This document shows positions 44,373 through 53,039 of a DNA stretch of 64,000 nt, in pieces. The stretch comes from Selenomonas sp. WCT3. Lineage in GTDB: Bacteria; Bacillota; Negativicutes; Selenomonadales; Selenomonadaceae. Each line of letters begins with the position of its first letter. Position 1 is the first letter of the stretch. The DNA is taken from positions 1-64,000 of the forward strand of contig FNCM01000012.1 in assembly GCA_900100835.1 (NCBI GenBank). The letters are read 5' to 3'. The notes beneath the pieces are model-generated. The model had not been told where the DNA came from. It was given only the letters and a program-made list of their open reading frames with translations, and ran no database searches. The position numbers and the translations under genes are program-made.

Positions 44373-44470
44373 ATCGTATGGGACGTTCTTGATTCTTAGC
44401 GTTTTATAACACTTTGAGAAGTGGGGACATCTTAGTTTTATTTTATTTTTTCTAGTAAGGGGATTATCTT

Positions 44471-44761
44471 ATGGCTTTCGAAGACAAGACACTCGTATGC
44501 AAAGACTGTGGTAAGGAGTTCACGTTCACCGCTGGTGAGCAGGAATTCTACGCTGAGAAAGGTTTCGAGAACGAACCGGCACGCTGCCGTGACTGCCGTG
44601 ACAAACGCCGCCGCACTCGTGAGGGTGGCGAGCAGCGCCAGATGTTCAAGGTAACTTGTGCAGAATGTGGCAAAGAGACGGAAGTTCCGTTTGAGCCGAA
44701 AAATGACCGTCCGGTATACTGCCGTGACTGCTTTAACAAAAAAAGAGCGGAAAGAGAGTAA
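44471..44761 (+). CDS. Zinc-ribbon protein with paired CxxC motifs
   Basis: This 96-residue basic protein has four Cys-x-x-Cys pairs: CKDCG near residue 12, CRDC near residue 38, CAEC near residue 63 and CRDC near residue 83, enough for two zinc ribbons. The arrangement matches small zinc-ribbon proteins common in Firmicutes (zf-trcl type). RNA or ribosome association is plausible from the basic linker (RDKRRRTREGG) but not established here. AAGGGG lies before the start. Confidence 0.85.
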   Translation: MAFEDKTLVCKDCGKEFTFTAGEQEFYAEKGFENEPARCRDCRDKRRRTREGGEQRQMFKVTCAECGKETEVPFEPKNDRPVYCRDCFNKKRAERE

Positions 44762-44765
44762 TCTC

Positions 44766-44793
44766 TTGAAGTTTGCTCAGTGTGTGCTATAAT
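44766..44793 (+). promoter_or_regulatory. Promoter upstream of a leader hairpin
   Basis: TTGAAG (44766-44771), a 16-base spacer and TATAAT (44788-44793). It starts five bases after the zinc-ribbon stop. A terminator-like hairpin lies only about 20 bases beyond the expected transcription start, before the amino-acid binding-protein gene. Confidence 0.6.
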
Positions 44794-44814
44794 AATAAAT
44801 GTGCGTGAGCAATG

Positions 44815-44848
44815 GAGCCCGGGCGAAACGCTCGGGCTTTATTTGTTT
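44815..44848 (+). terminator. Terminator or attenuator hairpin
   Basis: AGCCCGGGCG (44816-44825) pairs with CGCTCGGGCT (44829-44838), with one G:U and an AAA loop, followed by the T-rich TTATTTGTTT. It may end the zinc-ribbon transcript, but its position right after the promoter at 44766 also fits an attenuator. Confidence 0.75.
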
Positions 44849-44888
44849 CAATGTAAATGTATAATAATTTGAGAAAGTAGGGATTTTC

Positions 44889-45674
44889 ATGAAAATGAAG
44901 AAGGTACTGGCAAGTATCGCTGTCTGCGCATTTGCGGTATTTGCTCTGGCTGGATGCGGTGGCAGCAGCAATACGTCGTCGGGCAGCGGCTCGGGAGCGA
45001 AGGTGCTCAAAGTTGGTGCTTCTATCGACTTTGCTCCGTTCGAGTTCCAGGATGAGAGCCAGAAGGAATATCAGGGCTTCGATATGGATTTGATCCGGGC
45101 AATCGCCAAAGAGATGGGGTATGAAGTGGATATTCAGAACCTGGGCTTTGATGGTTTGATTCCGGCTTTGCAGGGCAAGAACATCGATGTCATTATCTCC
45201 GGTATGACCATCAACGATGAGCGCAAACAGAATGTACTCTTCTCTGACCCGTATTATCAGTCCGGTCTGACGATGGTGGTTCGCAGTGATGAGAAGGCTA
45301 TCACGAAGTTTGCTGACCTCAAGGGCAAGAAAGTAGCCGTTCAGATTGGCACGACCAGCGAGGCTGAAGTCAAGAAGATTGAGGGCGTTGAGGTCAAAGT
45401 TCTCAATACGCCGGCTGACTGCTTCATGGAGCTCAAAGCTGGCGGCGTTGATGCGGTGGTAAATGACCGTCCGGTTAACGACTACTTCATCACGAAGAAT
45501 GGCGCTCAGGGCGTCAAGGCCCTCGAGGAGAAGTTGACGGCTGAGGATTATGGTATCGCTATTGGCAAAGATAACAAAGAACTGCAGGAGAAAATCAATG
45601 CCGCTTTGAAGAAACTCAAAGAGAACGGCGAATACGACAAGATTTTCGCAAAATGGTTCGGCGAGAAAAAATAA
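44889..45674 (+). CDS. Polar amino-acid ABC transporter substrate-binding lipoprotein
   Basis: The 261-residue protein begins with a lipoprotein signal peptide (basic MKMKKV, hydrophobic core and lipobox LAGC at about residue 23) followed by a Gly/Ser linker. The mature part is a family 3 solute-binding protein: VGASIDFAPFEFQDE, GFDMDLIRAIAKEMG, GFDGLIPALQGKNIDVIISGMT, FSDPYYQSGLTMVV, VAVQIGTTSEAE and IAIGKDNKEL. It captures an amino acid, possibly glutamine or another polar residue, and presents it to the permease and ATPase genes downstream. A terminator separates it from them, so it can be made in excess. Confidence 0.92.
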   Translation: MKMKKVLASIAVCAFAVFALAGCGGSSNTSSGSGSGAKVLKVGASIDFAPFEFQDESQKEYQGFDMDLIRAIAKEMGYEVDIQNLGFDGLIPALQGKNIDVIISGMTINDERKQNVLFSDPYYQSGLTMVVRSDEKAITKFADLKGKKVAVQIGTTSEAEVKKIEGVEVKVLNTPADCFMELKAGGVDAVVNDRPVNDYFITKNGAQGVKALEEKLTAEDYGIAIGKDNKELQEKINAALKKLKENGEYDKIFAKWFGEKK

Positions 45675-45691
45675 TCATAAAAGTTGTATAA

Positions 45692-45729
45692 AAAATCATC
45701 GGTGATAGCTTTCACCGATGATTTTTTTT
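45692..45729 (+). terminator. Intrinsic terminator after the binding-protein gene
   Basis: AAATCATCGGTGA pairs with TCACCGATGATTT around TAGCTT, ending in a run of eight T. Confidence 0.92.
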
Positions 45730-45754
45730 GCCGAAAAGACAAAGAAGCTCGATG

Positions 45755-45783
45755 TTGACAGGCAGAGGACATTGAAATATAAT
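45755..45783 (+). promoter_or_regulatory. Consensus promoter of the permease-ATPase operon
   Basis: TTGACA (45755-45760), a 17-base spacer and TATAAT (45778-45783): both boxes match the consensus exactly. The 72-base leader shows no clear riboswitch or hairpin. Confidence 0.88.
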
Positions 45784-45855
45784 AAGTTTATAGGTTTACA
45801 GTTGGTTGAATATTTATTAAAGAATAGAGAAATTAGAGGAATTAGGTGAAGTATT

Positions 45856-46521
45856 ATGGATTTTAATTTCCAGCTGGTGCAGGATTCCTTCCCTCTCTTG
45901 TTGTTGGGGGCAGGAATTACCATTAAGATTACGGCCCTTTCCGTGGCTGTCGGTATCATTATCGGTTTGTTTATGGGCATTGCCCGCATTGTCCGCATTC
46001 GCATATTCCGCATTTTAGCGGCAATTTATGTGGATTTTTTCCGGGGAACACCGCTCTTAATCCAGATTTTCCTCGTTTACTTCGCCTTGCCGCTTTTGAC
46101 CGGTCAGCGCAGTGACCCGTATGTAGCTGCCATCAGCGCTTGTGGTTTAAATTCCGGTGCTTATGTCGCTGAGATTTTCCGTTCGGGTATTCAGTCCATC
46201 GACAAGGGGCAGATGGAGGCAGGCCGCTCGCTGGGCATGACCTGGGTACAAACGATGCGTTATATCATTATCCCTCAGGCATTCAAGCGGGTTATTCCGC
46301 AGCTGGGCAATGAGTTTATCGCACTGCTCAAAGATTCCTCGCTGGTATCGGTTATCGGCTTTGAGGAGCTCACCCGCCGCGGTCAACTGATTATTGCGAA
46401 GACCTATGCTTCGGTGGAAATCTGGACCTGCGTTGCCATTATCTATTTGATTATGACGCTGTCGATTTCCCGTTTTGTCGCTTATCTGGAATGGAGGTTC
46501 AAGACTGATGATAAACATTGA
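45856..46521 (+). CDS. Amino-acid ABC transporter permease (HisM/GlnP-like)
   Basis: The 221-residue membrane protein has several transmembrane helices (first [20 protein letters not shown]) and the family's cytoplasmic coupling loop, [24 protein letters not shown], which contacts the ATPase. [18 protein letters not shown] is another family mark. It forms the membrane channel, likely as a homodimer, for the amino acid delivered by the lipoprotein at 44889. It overlaps the ATPase gene by 14 bases. Confidence 0.93.
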   Translation: MDFNFQLVQDSFPLLLLGAGITIKITALSVAVGIIIGLFMGIARIVRIRIFRILAAIYVDFFRGTPLLIQIFLVYFALPLLTGQRSDPYVAAISACGLNSGAYVAEIFRSGIQSIDKGQMEAGRSLGMTWVQTMRYIIIPQAFKRVIPQLGNEFIALLKDSSLVSVIGFEELTRRGQLIIAKTYASVEIWTCVAIIYLIMTLSISRFVAYLEWRFKTDDKH

Positions 46522-47227
46522 GAACCTGTATAAATCCTATGGTGACGTCCATGTCTTGAAGGGCGTTGACCTGAACATAAAAGAAAAAGAAGTCGTTGTC
46601 ATCATCGGACCTTCCGGTTCGGGCAAGAGTACGCTTTTGCGCTGCATGAACTATTTGGAAGTTCCCACCAAGGGAAAGGTCACGGTGGATGGCATTCTGC
46701 TGGATGGGGAAGCCAATATCAACAAGGTTCGTGAAGAAGTGGGGATGGTTTTCCAGCGGTTCAACTTGTTCCCGCATATGACGGTTCTGGAGAACATTAT
46801 GCTGGCACCGATGAAGGTGCGGAAGGTTTCCAAGGAGGCCGCTGAGAAGGAAGCGAGAGAGCTGCTGGCCCGGGTTGGGGTGGCCGATAAGGCTGACAAT
46901 TATCCGACGCAGCTTTCCGGCGGTCAGCAGCAGCGCGTGGCGATTGCCCGGGCGCTGGCAATGAAGCCAAAGGTCATGCTGTTTGATGAACCGACTTCGG
47001 CCCTTGACCCGGAAATGGTCGGCGAGGTACTGGATGTTATGCGGAAGCTGGCAAAGGCCGGCATGACGATGGTCATTGTCACCCACGAGATGGGCTTTGC
47101 CCGGGAGGTGGGCGACCGGCTGCTGTTTGTGGATGAAGGCCGCATCATCGAGCAGGGAGATCCGAAAGAGGTATTCGAAAATCCACAGCAGGAACGGACA
47201 AAATTGTTCTTATCTAAAGTACTTTGA
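46508..47227 (+). CDS. Amino-acid ABC transporter ATP-binding protein (GlnQ-like)
   Basis: This 239-residue ATPase has Walker [11 protein letters not shown]-loop [12 protein letters not shown], signature LSGGQQQR, Walker [15 protein letters not shown] and switch His in VTHEM. It powers import through the adjacent permease. The start ATG 46508 lies within the end of the permease gene with GGAGG just upstream; an in-frame start at 46475 would place the domain too far from it. Confidence 0.94.
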   Translation: MINIENLYKSYGDVHVLKGVDLNIKEKEVVVIIGPSGSGKSTLLRCMNYLEVPTKGKVTVDGILLDGEANINKVREEVGMVFQRFNLFPHMTVLENIMLAPMKVRKVSKEAAEKEARELLARVGVADKADNYPTQLSGGQQQRVAIARALAMKPKVMLFDEPTSALDPEMVGEVLDVMRKLAKAGMTMVIVTHEMGFAREVGDRLLFVDEGRIIEQGDPKEVFENPQQERTKLFLSKVL

Positions 47228-47293
47228 TTGGAATTTGTGTGTTGTATAAAGACAAAATATCGTTCAAAAGTCTCTTAACAGATATAAGAAATA

Positions 47294-47322
47294 TTGACAG
47301 TTTAATTACTAACAATTATAAT
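47294..47322 (+). promoter_or_regulatory. Consensus promoter of the cold-shock gene
   Basis: TTGACA (47294-47299), a 17-base spacer and TATAAT (47317-47322): an exact consensus match. About 50 bases of leader follow, with AGGAGG before the start at 47380. Confidence 0.88.
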
Positions 47323-47379
47323 TGAGAGTGACCACAAGAAAAATGTGGAAAAGGTAGTTTCTACTTAGGAGGAATCTCA

Positions 47380-47580
47380 ATGGTTGGCAAAGTTAAATGG
47401 TTTAGTGCAGAAAAAGGCTATGGCTTCATTGCTCGCGAAGACGGCGATGATGTATTTGTACATTTTTCGGCAATTCAGGACGAAGGGTTCAAGACGCTGA
47501 ACGAGGGTCAGGCTGTAGAGTTTGACATCGTAGAAGGTGCACGTGGCCCGCAGGCTTCGAATGTCGTAAAGACTGCCTAA
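47380..47580 (+). CDS. Cold-shock domain protein (CspA family)
   Basis: This 66-residue protein is a single cold-shock domain with RNP1 (KGYGFI) and RNP2 (VFVHF) nucleic-acid-binding motifs, preceded by the typical VKWFSAE. It binds single-stranded RNA or DNA and keeps mRNA unfolded. It has its own strong promoter and terminator, so it is monocistronic. Confidence 0.97.
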   Translation: MVGKVKWFSAEKGYGFIAREDGDDVFVHFSAIQDEGFKTLNEGQAVEFDIVEGARGPQASNVVKTA

Positions 47581-47592
47581 TGAACGACGATG

Positions 47593-47621
47593 AATCCCAG
47601 TTCGCAGAACTGGGATTTTTT
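47593..47621 (+). terminator. Intrinsic terminator of the cold-shock gene
   Basis: AATCCCAGTTC pairs with GAACTGGGATT around GCA and ends in T6. The following 47622-47800 stretch before hpf shows no clear promoter. Confidence 0.92.
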
Positions 47622-47800
47622 GATAGGCTGACCGAAACCATGAATCCTTTCATAGAAATTTCAGATTTTTCTTGGCAGGAAAAGAAGGGATTGTGGCTAT
47701 TGTGGCGAATACTATGAGTATAAACCTTCCGAGAGGCAGGTTAATACGATTAGAGCCATGGCAAAAGCTGTGGTCCATCATAAGAAAGGGGATGTGTCTT

Positions 47801-48343
47801 ATGGCAACATTCACTGTAAGAGGCAAGAACATCGAAATCACTCCTTCCCTGCGTGAGTACGTAGAGAAACGCGTTGGCAAAGTCACGAAGTACTTTGAAA
47901 ATGTCGGTGACATTTCCGTGCTTCTCACGGTATCCAAAGGCCGCCATATTGTGGAGGTTACGGTGCCGGTCCAGGGCGGAATCCTGCTTCGCGGCGAGGA
48001 AGCCACGATGGACATGTACACGTCGATTGATCTGGTCGTAGAAAAACTGGAGCGTCAGATTCACAAACAGAAAACGAAACTGGCTCGTCGTTTCCGTGGT
48101 GGCGGATTTAAGGCAGAGGCGCTGCAGTCTTCGGTTATCCCGGAGAAACAGGAGGATGAGGAGTACAAGGTCGTGAAGACGAAACGCTTCGTCGTCAAAC
48201 CGATGGATGTTCAGGAAGCTGTCATGCAGATGAATCTCCTGAATCACAACTTCTTCGTATTTCGTGATTCGGAAACGGAGGAAGTCAACGTCGTCTACAA
48301 GCGTACGGATGGCAATTATGGCCTGATTGAATCCGGTAACTGA
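47801..48343 (+). CDS. hpf: Ribosome hibernation-promoting factor, long form
   Basis: The 180-residue protein has an N-terminal ribosome-binding domain (VRGKNIEITPSLREYVEKRVGKV; later VEVTVPVQGGILLRGEEA) and a C-terminal dimerisation domain (VVKTKRFVVKPMDVQEAVMQMNLLNHNFFVF). This long form pairs 70S ribosomes into inactive 100S particles in stationary phase. The start is ATG 47801 with AAAGGGG nine bases upstream; in-frame codons back to 47672 are spurious. It is followed by secA, a common order in Firmicutes. Confidence 0.95.
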   Translation: MATFTVRGKNIEITPSLREYVEKRVGKVTKYFENVGDISVLLTVSKGRHIVEVTVPVQGGILLRGEEATMDMYTSIDLVVEKLERQIHKQKTKLARRFRGGGFKAEALQSSVIPEKQEDEEYKVVKTKRFVVKPMDVQEAVMQMNLLNHNFFVFRDSETEEVNVVYKRTDGNYGLIESGN

Positions 48344-48356
48344 TATGGAAAATTCG

Positions 48357-48384
48357 GACCTTCCCTGCGGGGAAGGTCTTTTTT
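48357..48384 (+). terminator. Intrinsic terminator of hpf
   Basis: GACCTTCCC (48357-48365) pairs with GGGAAGGTC (48370-48378) around TGCG, followed by six T. Confidence 0.93.
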
Positions 48385-48438
48385 GATGCCTTTCCTTATT
48401 ATATATAGGAAAAGAGTTGGATAATAATCTCGTGTTAA

Positions 48439-48467
48439 TTGACTTATAGCAAGCAGTTTGTTAATAT
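48439..48467 (+). promoter_or_regulatory. Promoter of secA
   Basis: TTGACT (48439-48444), a 17-base spacer and TAATAT (48462-48467), 39 bases before the secA start. Confidence 0.72.
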
Positions 48468-48505
48468 TGTAAGGTAAGACTATTAATGAAGTGGAGTGAT
48501 TTTGT

Positions 48506-51130
48506 TTGCTGGGATTTCTCAAAAGATTCTTAGGTGACAATAACGATAAAGAGATAGCCCGTTATCGCGAGGTCGTCGAGAAAATCAACGCACTCGAGCC
48601 GCAGATGCAGAATCTGACGGATGATAAACTGACTGGCTATACGAATAAGTTCAAAGAGCGTCTGGCTGCTGGCGAAACGATGGATGACCTTCTGCCGGAG
48701 GCGTTTGCGGTTGTCCGCGAGGCATCCCGCCGTGTGCTTGGCATGCGTCACTTCGATGTTCAGCTCATCGGTGGTATGTGTCTGCATGAGGGCAAAATCG
48801 CCGAGATGCGCACTGGTGAGGGTAAAACCCTGGTGGCAACGCTGCCGGTTTACCTCAACGCACTGGCAGGCAAAGGTGTTCACATGATTACGGTCAATGA
48901 TTACCTGGCCCGCCGCGACAGCGAAGAGATGGGTAAGCTCTACCGTTATCTTGGTCTTACGGTTGGTCTGGTTGTCCATGACATGGATTTCCCTGAGCGC
49001 AAGTACGCCTACGGCTGTGATGTTACCTTCGGTACGAATAACGAGTTTGGTTTCGATTACCTGCGCGACAACATGGTTATCTATCCGGACCAGATGGTTC
49101 AGCGCGAGCTTAACTTCGCCATCGTCGATGAGGTTGACTCCATCCTTATCGATGAGGCGCGTACGCCGCTTATCATTTCCGGTCCTGGTGCAAAATCCAC
49201 GGATATGTATGCCGTTATGGCCCGTGCCGTTGCTGGCCTCAAAGAGGGAACGGATTATACGGTGGATGAGAAGCAGAAGACCGTTGCTCCGGCGGACAGC
49301 GTGGTGCCGAAAATCGAGAAGATCCTTGGCATCAATAACCTTTATGCTCCGGAGAACATCGAGCTGTCCCACTGCTTTACGGCAGCACTCCGAGCCAAGG
49401 CTTTGATGAAGCGCGATCGCGACTATGTGGTTCGCGGGGATGAGGTCATCATCGTCGATGAGTTTACGGGGCGCCTCATGGAAGGCCGCCGTTATTCCGA
49501 TGGCCTCCATCAGGCCATCGAGGCAAAGGAAGGCGTCAAGATCCAGCGCGAATCCCAGACCCTGGCTACGATTACGTTCCAGAACTACTTCCGCATGTAT
49601 AATAAGCTGGGCGGCATGACTGGTACGGCCAAGACTGAGGAAGACGAGTTCTTAAAGATTTACAATCTGCCGGTTATCGTGGTACCGACCAACCGTCCGG
49701 TACAGCGAATTGACCATCCGGATCTCATCTATAAGACGAAAAAGGCGAAGTACAAGGCCGTGGGCAAGCTGGTGGAGGAACTTCATAAGAAGGGACAGCC
49801 GGTGCTTATCGGTACCACTTCCATTACCCAGTCGGAGGAACTCAGCGCCGTGCTTCATAAACGCGGCATTCCGCACAACGTGCTCAATGCGAAGTTCCAT
49901 GAGAAAGAGGCAGAAATCATCGCGGATGCAGGTCAGCGTGGAGCCGTTACCATCGCCACCAACATGGCCGGCCGTGGTACGGATATCAAATTGGGTGAGG
50001 GCGTAGCCGAACTCGGCGGCCTTTTTATCGTCGGTACGGAGCGCCACGAGTCCCGCCGCATCGATAATCAGCTGCGCGGCCGCTCGGGCCGTCAGGGTGA
50101 CCCGGGTGAGTCCCGCTTCTTCCTGTCTTTGGAAGATGATTTGTTGCGTCTCTTCGCTTCGGATCGCATCTCCGGCATGATGGATAAGCTGGGTATGGAG
50201 GAAGATGAGCCAATCGAGCATAAGCTCATCACCAATTCCATTGAACATGCCCAGAAGAAGGTCGAGGCTCGCAACTTTGACATTCGTAAACATGTCCTGG
50301 AGTATGACGATGTCATGAACCAGCAGCGTGAAGTTATGTATGGCGAGCGCCGCAAGATTCTCACGGGGGATAACCTGCGGGAGAACATCATGGGCATGGT
50401 CAAGCACATCATTAAAGACGAGATGAACCAGTATGCCAATGAGCAGTTGTATCCGGAGGAGTGGCAGCTCGATGGACTCATCGAGGATGCCGAGAAGATT
50501 TACGCTCCGGTGGGACGCCTCAAGAAGGAAGAACTTTCCGCTATGAGCCGCGATGACCTCAAAGAAGAGCTGGAGAAAGTCGCCGAAGAGGGCTATCATC
50601 AGCGTGAACTCCTCTTCGGGGAAGAGAACATGCGCGAGCTGGAGAAAGTCGTTATGCTCCGCGTCGTTGATAACAAGTGGATGGAGCATCTCGACCACAT
50701 GGACATGCTGCGTGAGGGTATCAACCTCCGGGCCTATGGTCAGCGCAACCCGCTGGTTGAGTATAAAATCGAAGCCCTCGACATGTTCGAGGAGATGGAA
50801 GCAGCTATCCAGGATCAGATTGCTTCGATGATGTATCATGTAAGCATCATTACGCCGGATCAGCAGCAGGCAATGGAAGCACAGCAGGAGGGCGAAGCAC
50901 CAACTGCCAATGAGACGCAGAAACAGAAGCTCGAGAAGACTATTGAGCAGCAGCGTTCCCAGCTTTCCGACCATCTGCAGAATGCGCAGGCTTCCCATGG
51001 TGACGAAGTCAGCGCTGCCGGTGCTAAGAAGAAGCCGGTGACGAATGATGGCCAGAAAGTCGGCCGCAATGACCCGTGTCCTTGTGGCAGTGGCAAGAAG
51101 TATAAGAACTGCTGCGGCAGAAACGAATAA
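48506..51130 (+). CDS. secA: Preprotein translocase ATPase SecA
   Basis: The 874-residue SecA drives proteins through the SecYEG channel. Visible marks are Walker A MRTGEGKT near residue 100, [33 protein letters not shown] (Walker B), [31 protein letters not shown] and a C-terminal zinc SEC-C motif ([13 protein letters not shown]) that binds SecB or ribosomes. Length is usual. The start is TTG 48506, with GGAG nine bases upstream; no nearby ATG is in frame. Confidence 0.98.
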   Translation: MLGFLKRFLGDNNDKEIARYREVVEKINALEPQMQNLTDDKLTGYTNKFKERLAAGETMDDLLPEAFAVVREASRRVLGMRHFDVQLIGGMCLHEGKIAEMRTGEGKTLVATLPVYLNALAGKGVHMITVNDYLARRDSEEMGKLYRYLGLTVGLVVHDMDFPERKYAYGCDVTFGTNNEFGFDYLRDNMVIYPDQMVQRELNFAIVDEVDSILIDEARTPLIISGPGAKSTDMYAVMARAVAGLKEGTDYTVDEKQKTVAPADSVVPKIEKILGINNLYAPENIELSHCFTAALRAKALMKRDRDYVVRGDEVIIVDEFTGRLMEGRRYSDGLHQAIEAKEGVKIQRESQTLATITFQNYFRMYNKLGGMTGTAKTEEDEFLKIYNLPVIVVPTNRPVQRIDHPDLIYKTKKAKYKAVGKLVEELHKKGQPVLIGTTSITQSEELSAVLHKRGIPHNVLNAKFHEKEAEIIADAGQRGAVTIATNMAGRGTDIKLGEGVAELGGLFIVGTERHESRRIDNQLRGRSGRQGDPGESRFFLSLEDDLLRLFASDRISGMMDKLGMEEDEPIEHKLITNSIEHAQKKVEARNFDIRKHVLEYDDVMNQQREVMYGERRKILTGDNLRENIMGMVKHIIKDEMNQYANEQLYPEEWQLDGLIEDAEKIYAPVGRLKKEELSAMSRDDLKEELEKVAEEGYHQRELLFGEENMRELEKVVMLRVVDNKWMEHLDHMDMLREGINLRAYGQRNPLVEYKIEALDMFEEMEAAIQDQIASMMYHVSIITPDQQQAMEAQQEGEAPTANETQKQKLEKTIEQQRSQLSDHLQNAQASHGDEVSAAGAKKKPVTNDGQKVGRNDPCPCGSGKKYKNCCGRNE

Positions 51131-51166
51131 GCCAGCAGTGATTTGCGTTAAAGTAAAGGTGGAACC

Positions 51167-52273
51167 ATGTTAGAAGATTTAAAACCACAACTGGGGGAGC
51201 TCAAGGGAAAGCTTTCCCAGATGGAAGTATCCCTGGAAGTTCCGGCTAAGGAAGAGAAAATCGCCGAACTTGAGTATAAGATGGGCGAGCCGACTTTCTG
51301 GGACGATGCCGAACAGGCACAGAAAATCAATCAGGAACTTAACGATGTCAAAATCAGTGTCGACAAGTATAAGAGTCTGTTGAGCAAGTATGAAGATGCT
51401 GAGACCATGTTCGAGATGGGCATGGAAGAAGATGACCAGAGCATGGAAGAGGAAATCAAGGCGGAGCTCGATGCGGTAGCTGAAGGCCTGGAAGCTCTCC
51501 AGCTGGAGGTATTGCTCTCCGGCCCCTATGATGCCAATAATGCGATCCTTACGCTGCACGCTGGTGCCGGCGGAACGGAGGCCCAGGACTGGACCCAGAT
51601 GCTTTTACGCATGTACGGCCGCTGGGCTGAGCGCCATGGCTTTACCGTGGAGACGGCCGACCTGCTGCCAGGCGATGAAGCTGGCGTTAAGTCCGCAACG
51701 CTCTTCATCAAGGGCCATAATGCCTATGGCTTCTTGAAGTCGGAAAAGGGTGTTCATCGTCTCGTGCGCATTTCGCCTTTTGATGCCAATGCCCGCCGTC
51801 ATACGTCCTTTTCGGCCTGCGATATCATGCCGGAAATCGACGATGCCGTTGAAGTTGACATCAACATGTCGGATGTTCGCGTCGATACCTACCGTGCATC
51901 CGGTGCCGGTGGTCAGCACATCAACAAGACTTCTTCGGCAGTTCGCATGACTCATGAGCCGACGGGCATCGTTGTTCAGTGTCAGAATGAACGCTCGCAG
52001 CTCCAGAACCGCGAGCAGTGCCTCAAGATGCTCCGTGCGAAACTCTTCGAACTCGAACTCGAGAAGAAGGAAGCAGAGCTGGCCAAACTCGAAGGCGACC
52101 AGCAGAATATCGAGTGGGGCAGCCAGATTCGTTCGTATGTATTCCAGCCGTACACTATGGTTAAGGACCATCGCACGAATCATGAAACCGGCAATGTTCA
52201 GGCCGTTATGGATGGTGAAATTGACCCGTTCATCCGCGCCTTCTTAAATGCCAAGGCCAATCACGAATTTTGA
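51167..52273 (+). CDS. prfB: Peptide chain release factor 2 (no programmed frameshift)
   Basis: The 368-residue class I release factor has the RF2 stop-recognition tripeptide SPF in VRISPFDANARRHTSF and the catalytic GGQ in RASGAGGQHINKT. It recognises UAA and UGA. Most bacterial prfB genes contain an in-frame UGA with a CUU slippage site near codon 25 and control RF2 level by +1 frameshifting. Here the frame is continuous through that position (QMEVSLEVPAKEEKIAEL), so the autoregulation is absent. It follows secA by 36 bases, the order seen in many Firmicutes. Confidence 0.96.
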   Translation: MLEDLKPQLGELKGKLSQMEVSLEVPAKEEKIAELEYKMGEPTFWDDAEQAQKINQELNDVKISVDKYKSLLSKYEDAETMFEMGMEEDDQSMEEEIKAELDAVAEGLEALQLEVLLSGPYDANNAILTLHAGAGGTEAQDWTQMLLRMYGRWAERHGFTVETADLLPGDEAGVKSATLFIKGHNAYGFLKSEKGVHRLVRISPFDANARRHTSFSACDIMPEIDDAVEVDINMSDVRVDTYRASGAGGQHINKTSSAVRMTHEPTGIVVQCQNERSQLQNREQCLKMLRAKLFELELEKKEAELAKLEGDQQNIEWGSQIRSYVFQPYTMVKDHRTNHETGNVQAVMDGEIDPFIRAFLNAKANHEF

Positions 52274-52331
52274 TTTTTGAGGAGTCAGGATGGTAGTTCC
52301 TGGCTCCTTGTTCCATTGTGAGGGATTTGAT

Positions 52332-53027
52332 TTGCGAAAAAGCTTGACTATTCTGGGCTTGTTATTCATAATATTAATCGTGTCAAGCGAAACGGTACTG
52401 CCGTTTCTGGCACAGTCAACCTTCCGGACAAAGCTTGCACAGCGGACGGCTGCTCAAGATGTCCAGGTTACCCTTGGTTCAAGTCCGTCGGCCTTATTGG
52501 CCTTAGGGCGGATTCAAAATCTGGATGCGGTACTGCATCAGGCCAAGGTGGGACAGGTTTACCTGAAGGAACTTACCCTCAAGGGGCGCAATGTCCAGCT
52601 GGATATGCCGGCCTTATTCCGCGAGGAAGGAATTCAGGTGCGCGATGCGGAGGAACTTACCTTAAAAGGGATCGTGGATGAAGAGAATCTGCGGGAGGTC
52701 CTCCAGCGCAAGATTGACAAAATCGAGAATGTCCAGGTCGATATCAACCGGGAACGGATTCTGGTGACGGCAAATGCGAAGGTCTTTGGCCGCGTGGCCG
52801 ATATCGAGATGGAGGGAAAGATTCTCGAAGACAGTGGCTCGTTGTATTTCTTTATGACGAGGCTTGATATGAAAAATACCCGTATCGGTACAGCCAAGCT
52901 CGGCGACATGTTTGGCAATATTCAGCTGACGGCACCGAATAAACTGCCCTTTGGCATGAAAATCCGTCAGGTGGAGCAGACCGATGGGGCAGTAATCCTT
53001 ACTGCCAGCCGGGATAACAAGGAATAA
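52332..53027 (+). CDS. DUF2993 (LmeA-like) membrane-anchored lipid-binding protein
   Basis: This 231-residue protein has an N-terminal hydrophobic segment (SLTILGLLFIILIVSSE) serving as signal anchor, then a beta-rich domain that looks like DUF2993, whose members (LmeA) bind phospholipids in the periplasm or outer face. The start is TTG 52332, with GAGGGA six to seven bases upstream; the frame open from 52290 lacks a better start. It is 12 bases from the next gene and likely in the same operon. Function here is unknown. Confidence 0.62.
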   Translation: MRKSLTILGLLFIILIVSSETVLPFLAQSTFRTKLAQRTAAQDVQVTLGSSPSALLALGRIQNLDAVLHQAKVGQVYLKELTLKGRNVQLDMPALFREEGIQVRDAEELTLKGIVDEENLREVLQRKIDKIENVQVDINRERILVTANAKVFGRVADIEMEGKILEDSGSLYFFMTRLDMKNTRIGTAKLGDMFGNIQLTAPNKLPFGMKIRQVEQTDGAVILTASRDNKE

Positions 53028-53039
53028 GGTGGAAAAATA

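Noticed and set aside
47622..47800. Promoter or riboswitch upstream of hpf
   Set aside because: Candidate -35 boxes (TTGTGG, TTGGCA) are at wrong distances from any -10, and no conserved structure is visible.
49652..50998. 448-codon frame on the - strand opposite secA
   Set aside because: It lies wholly inside secA, which is certain; such frames arise from the codon bias of GC-rich genes and no protein family is recognisable.
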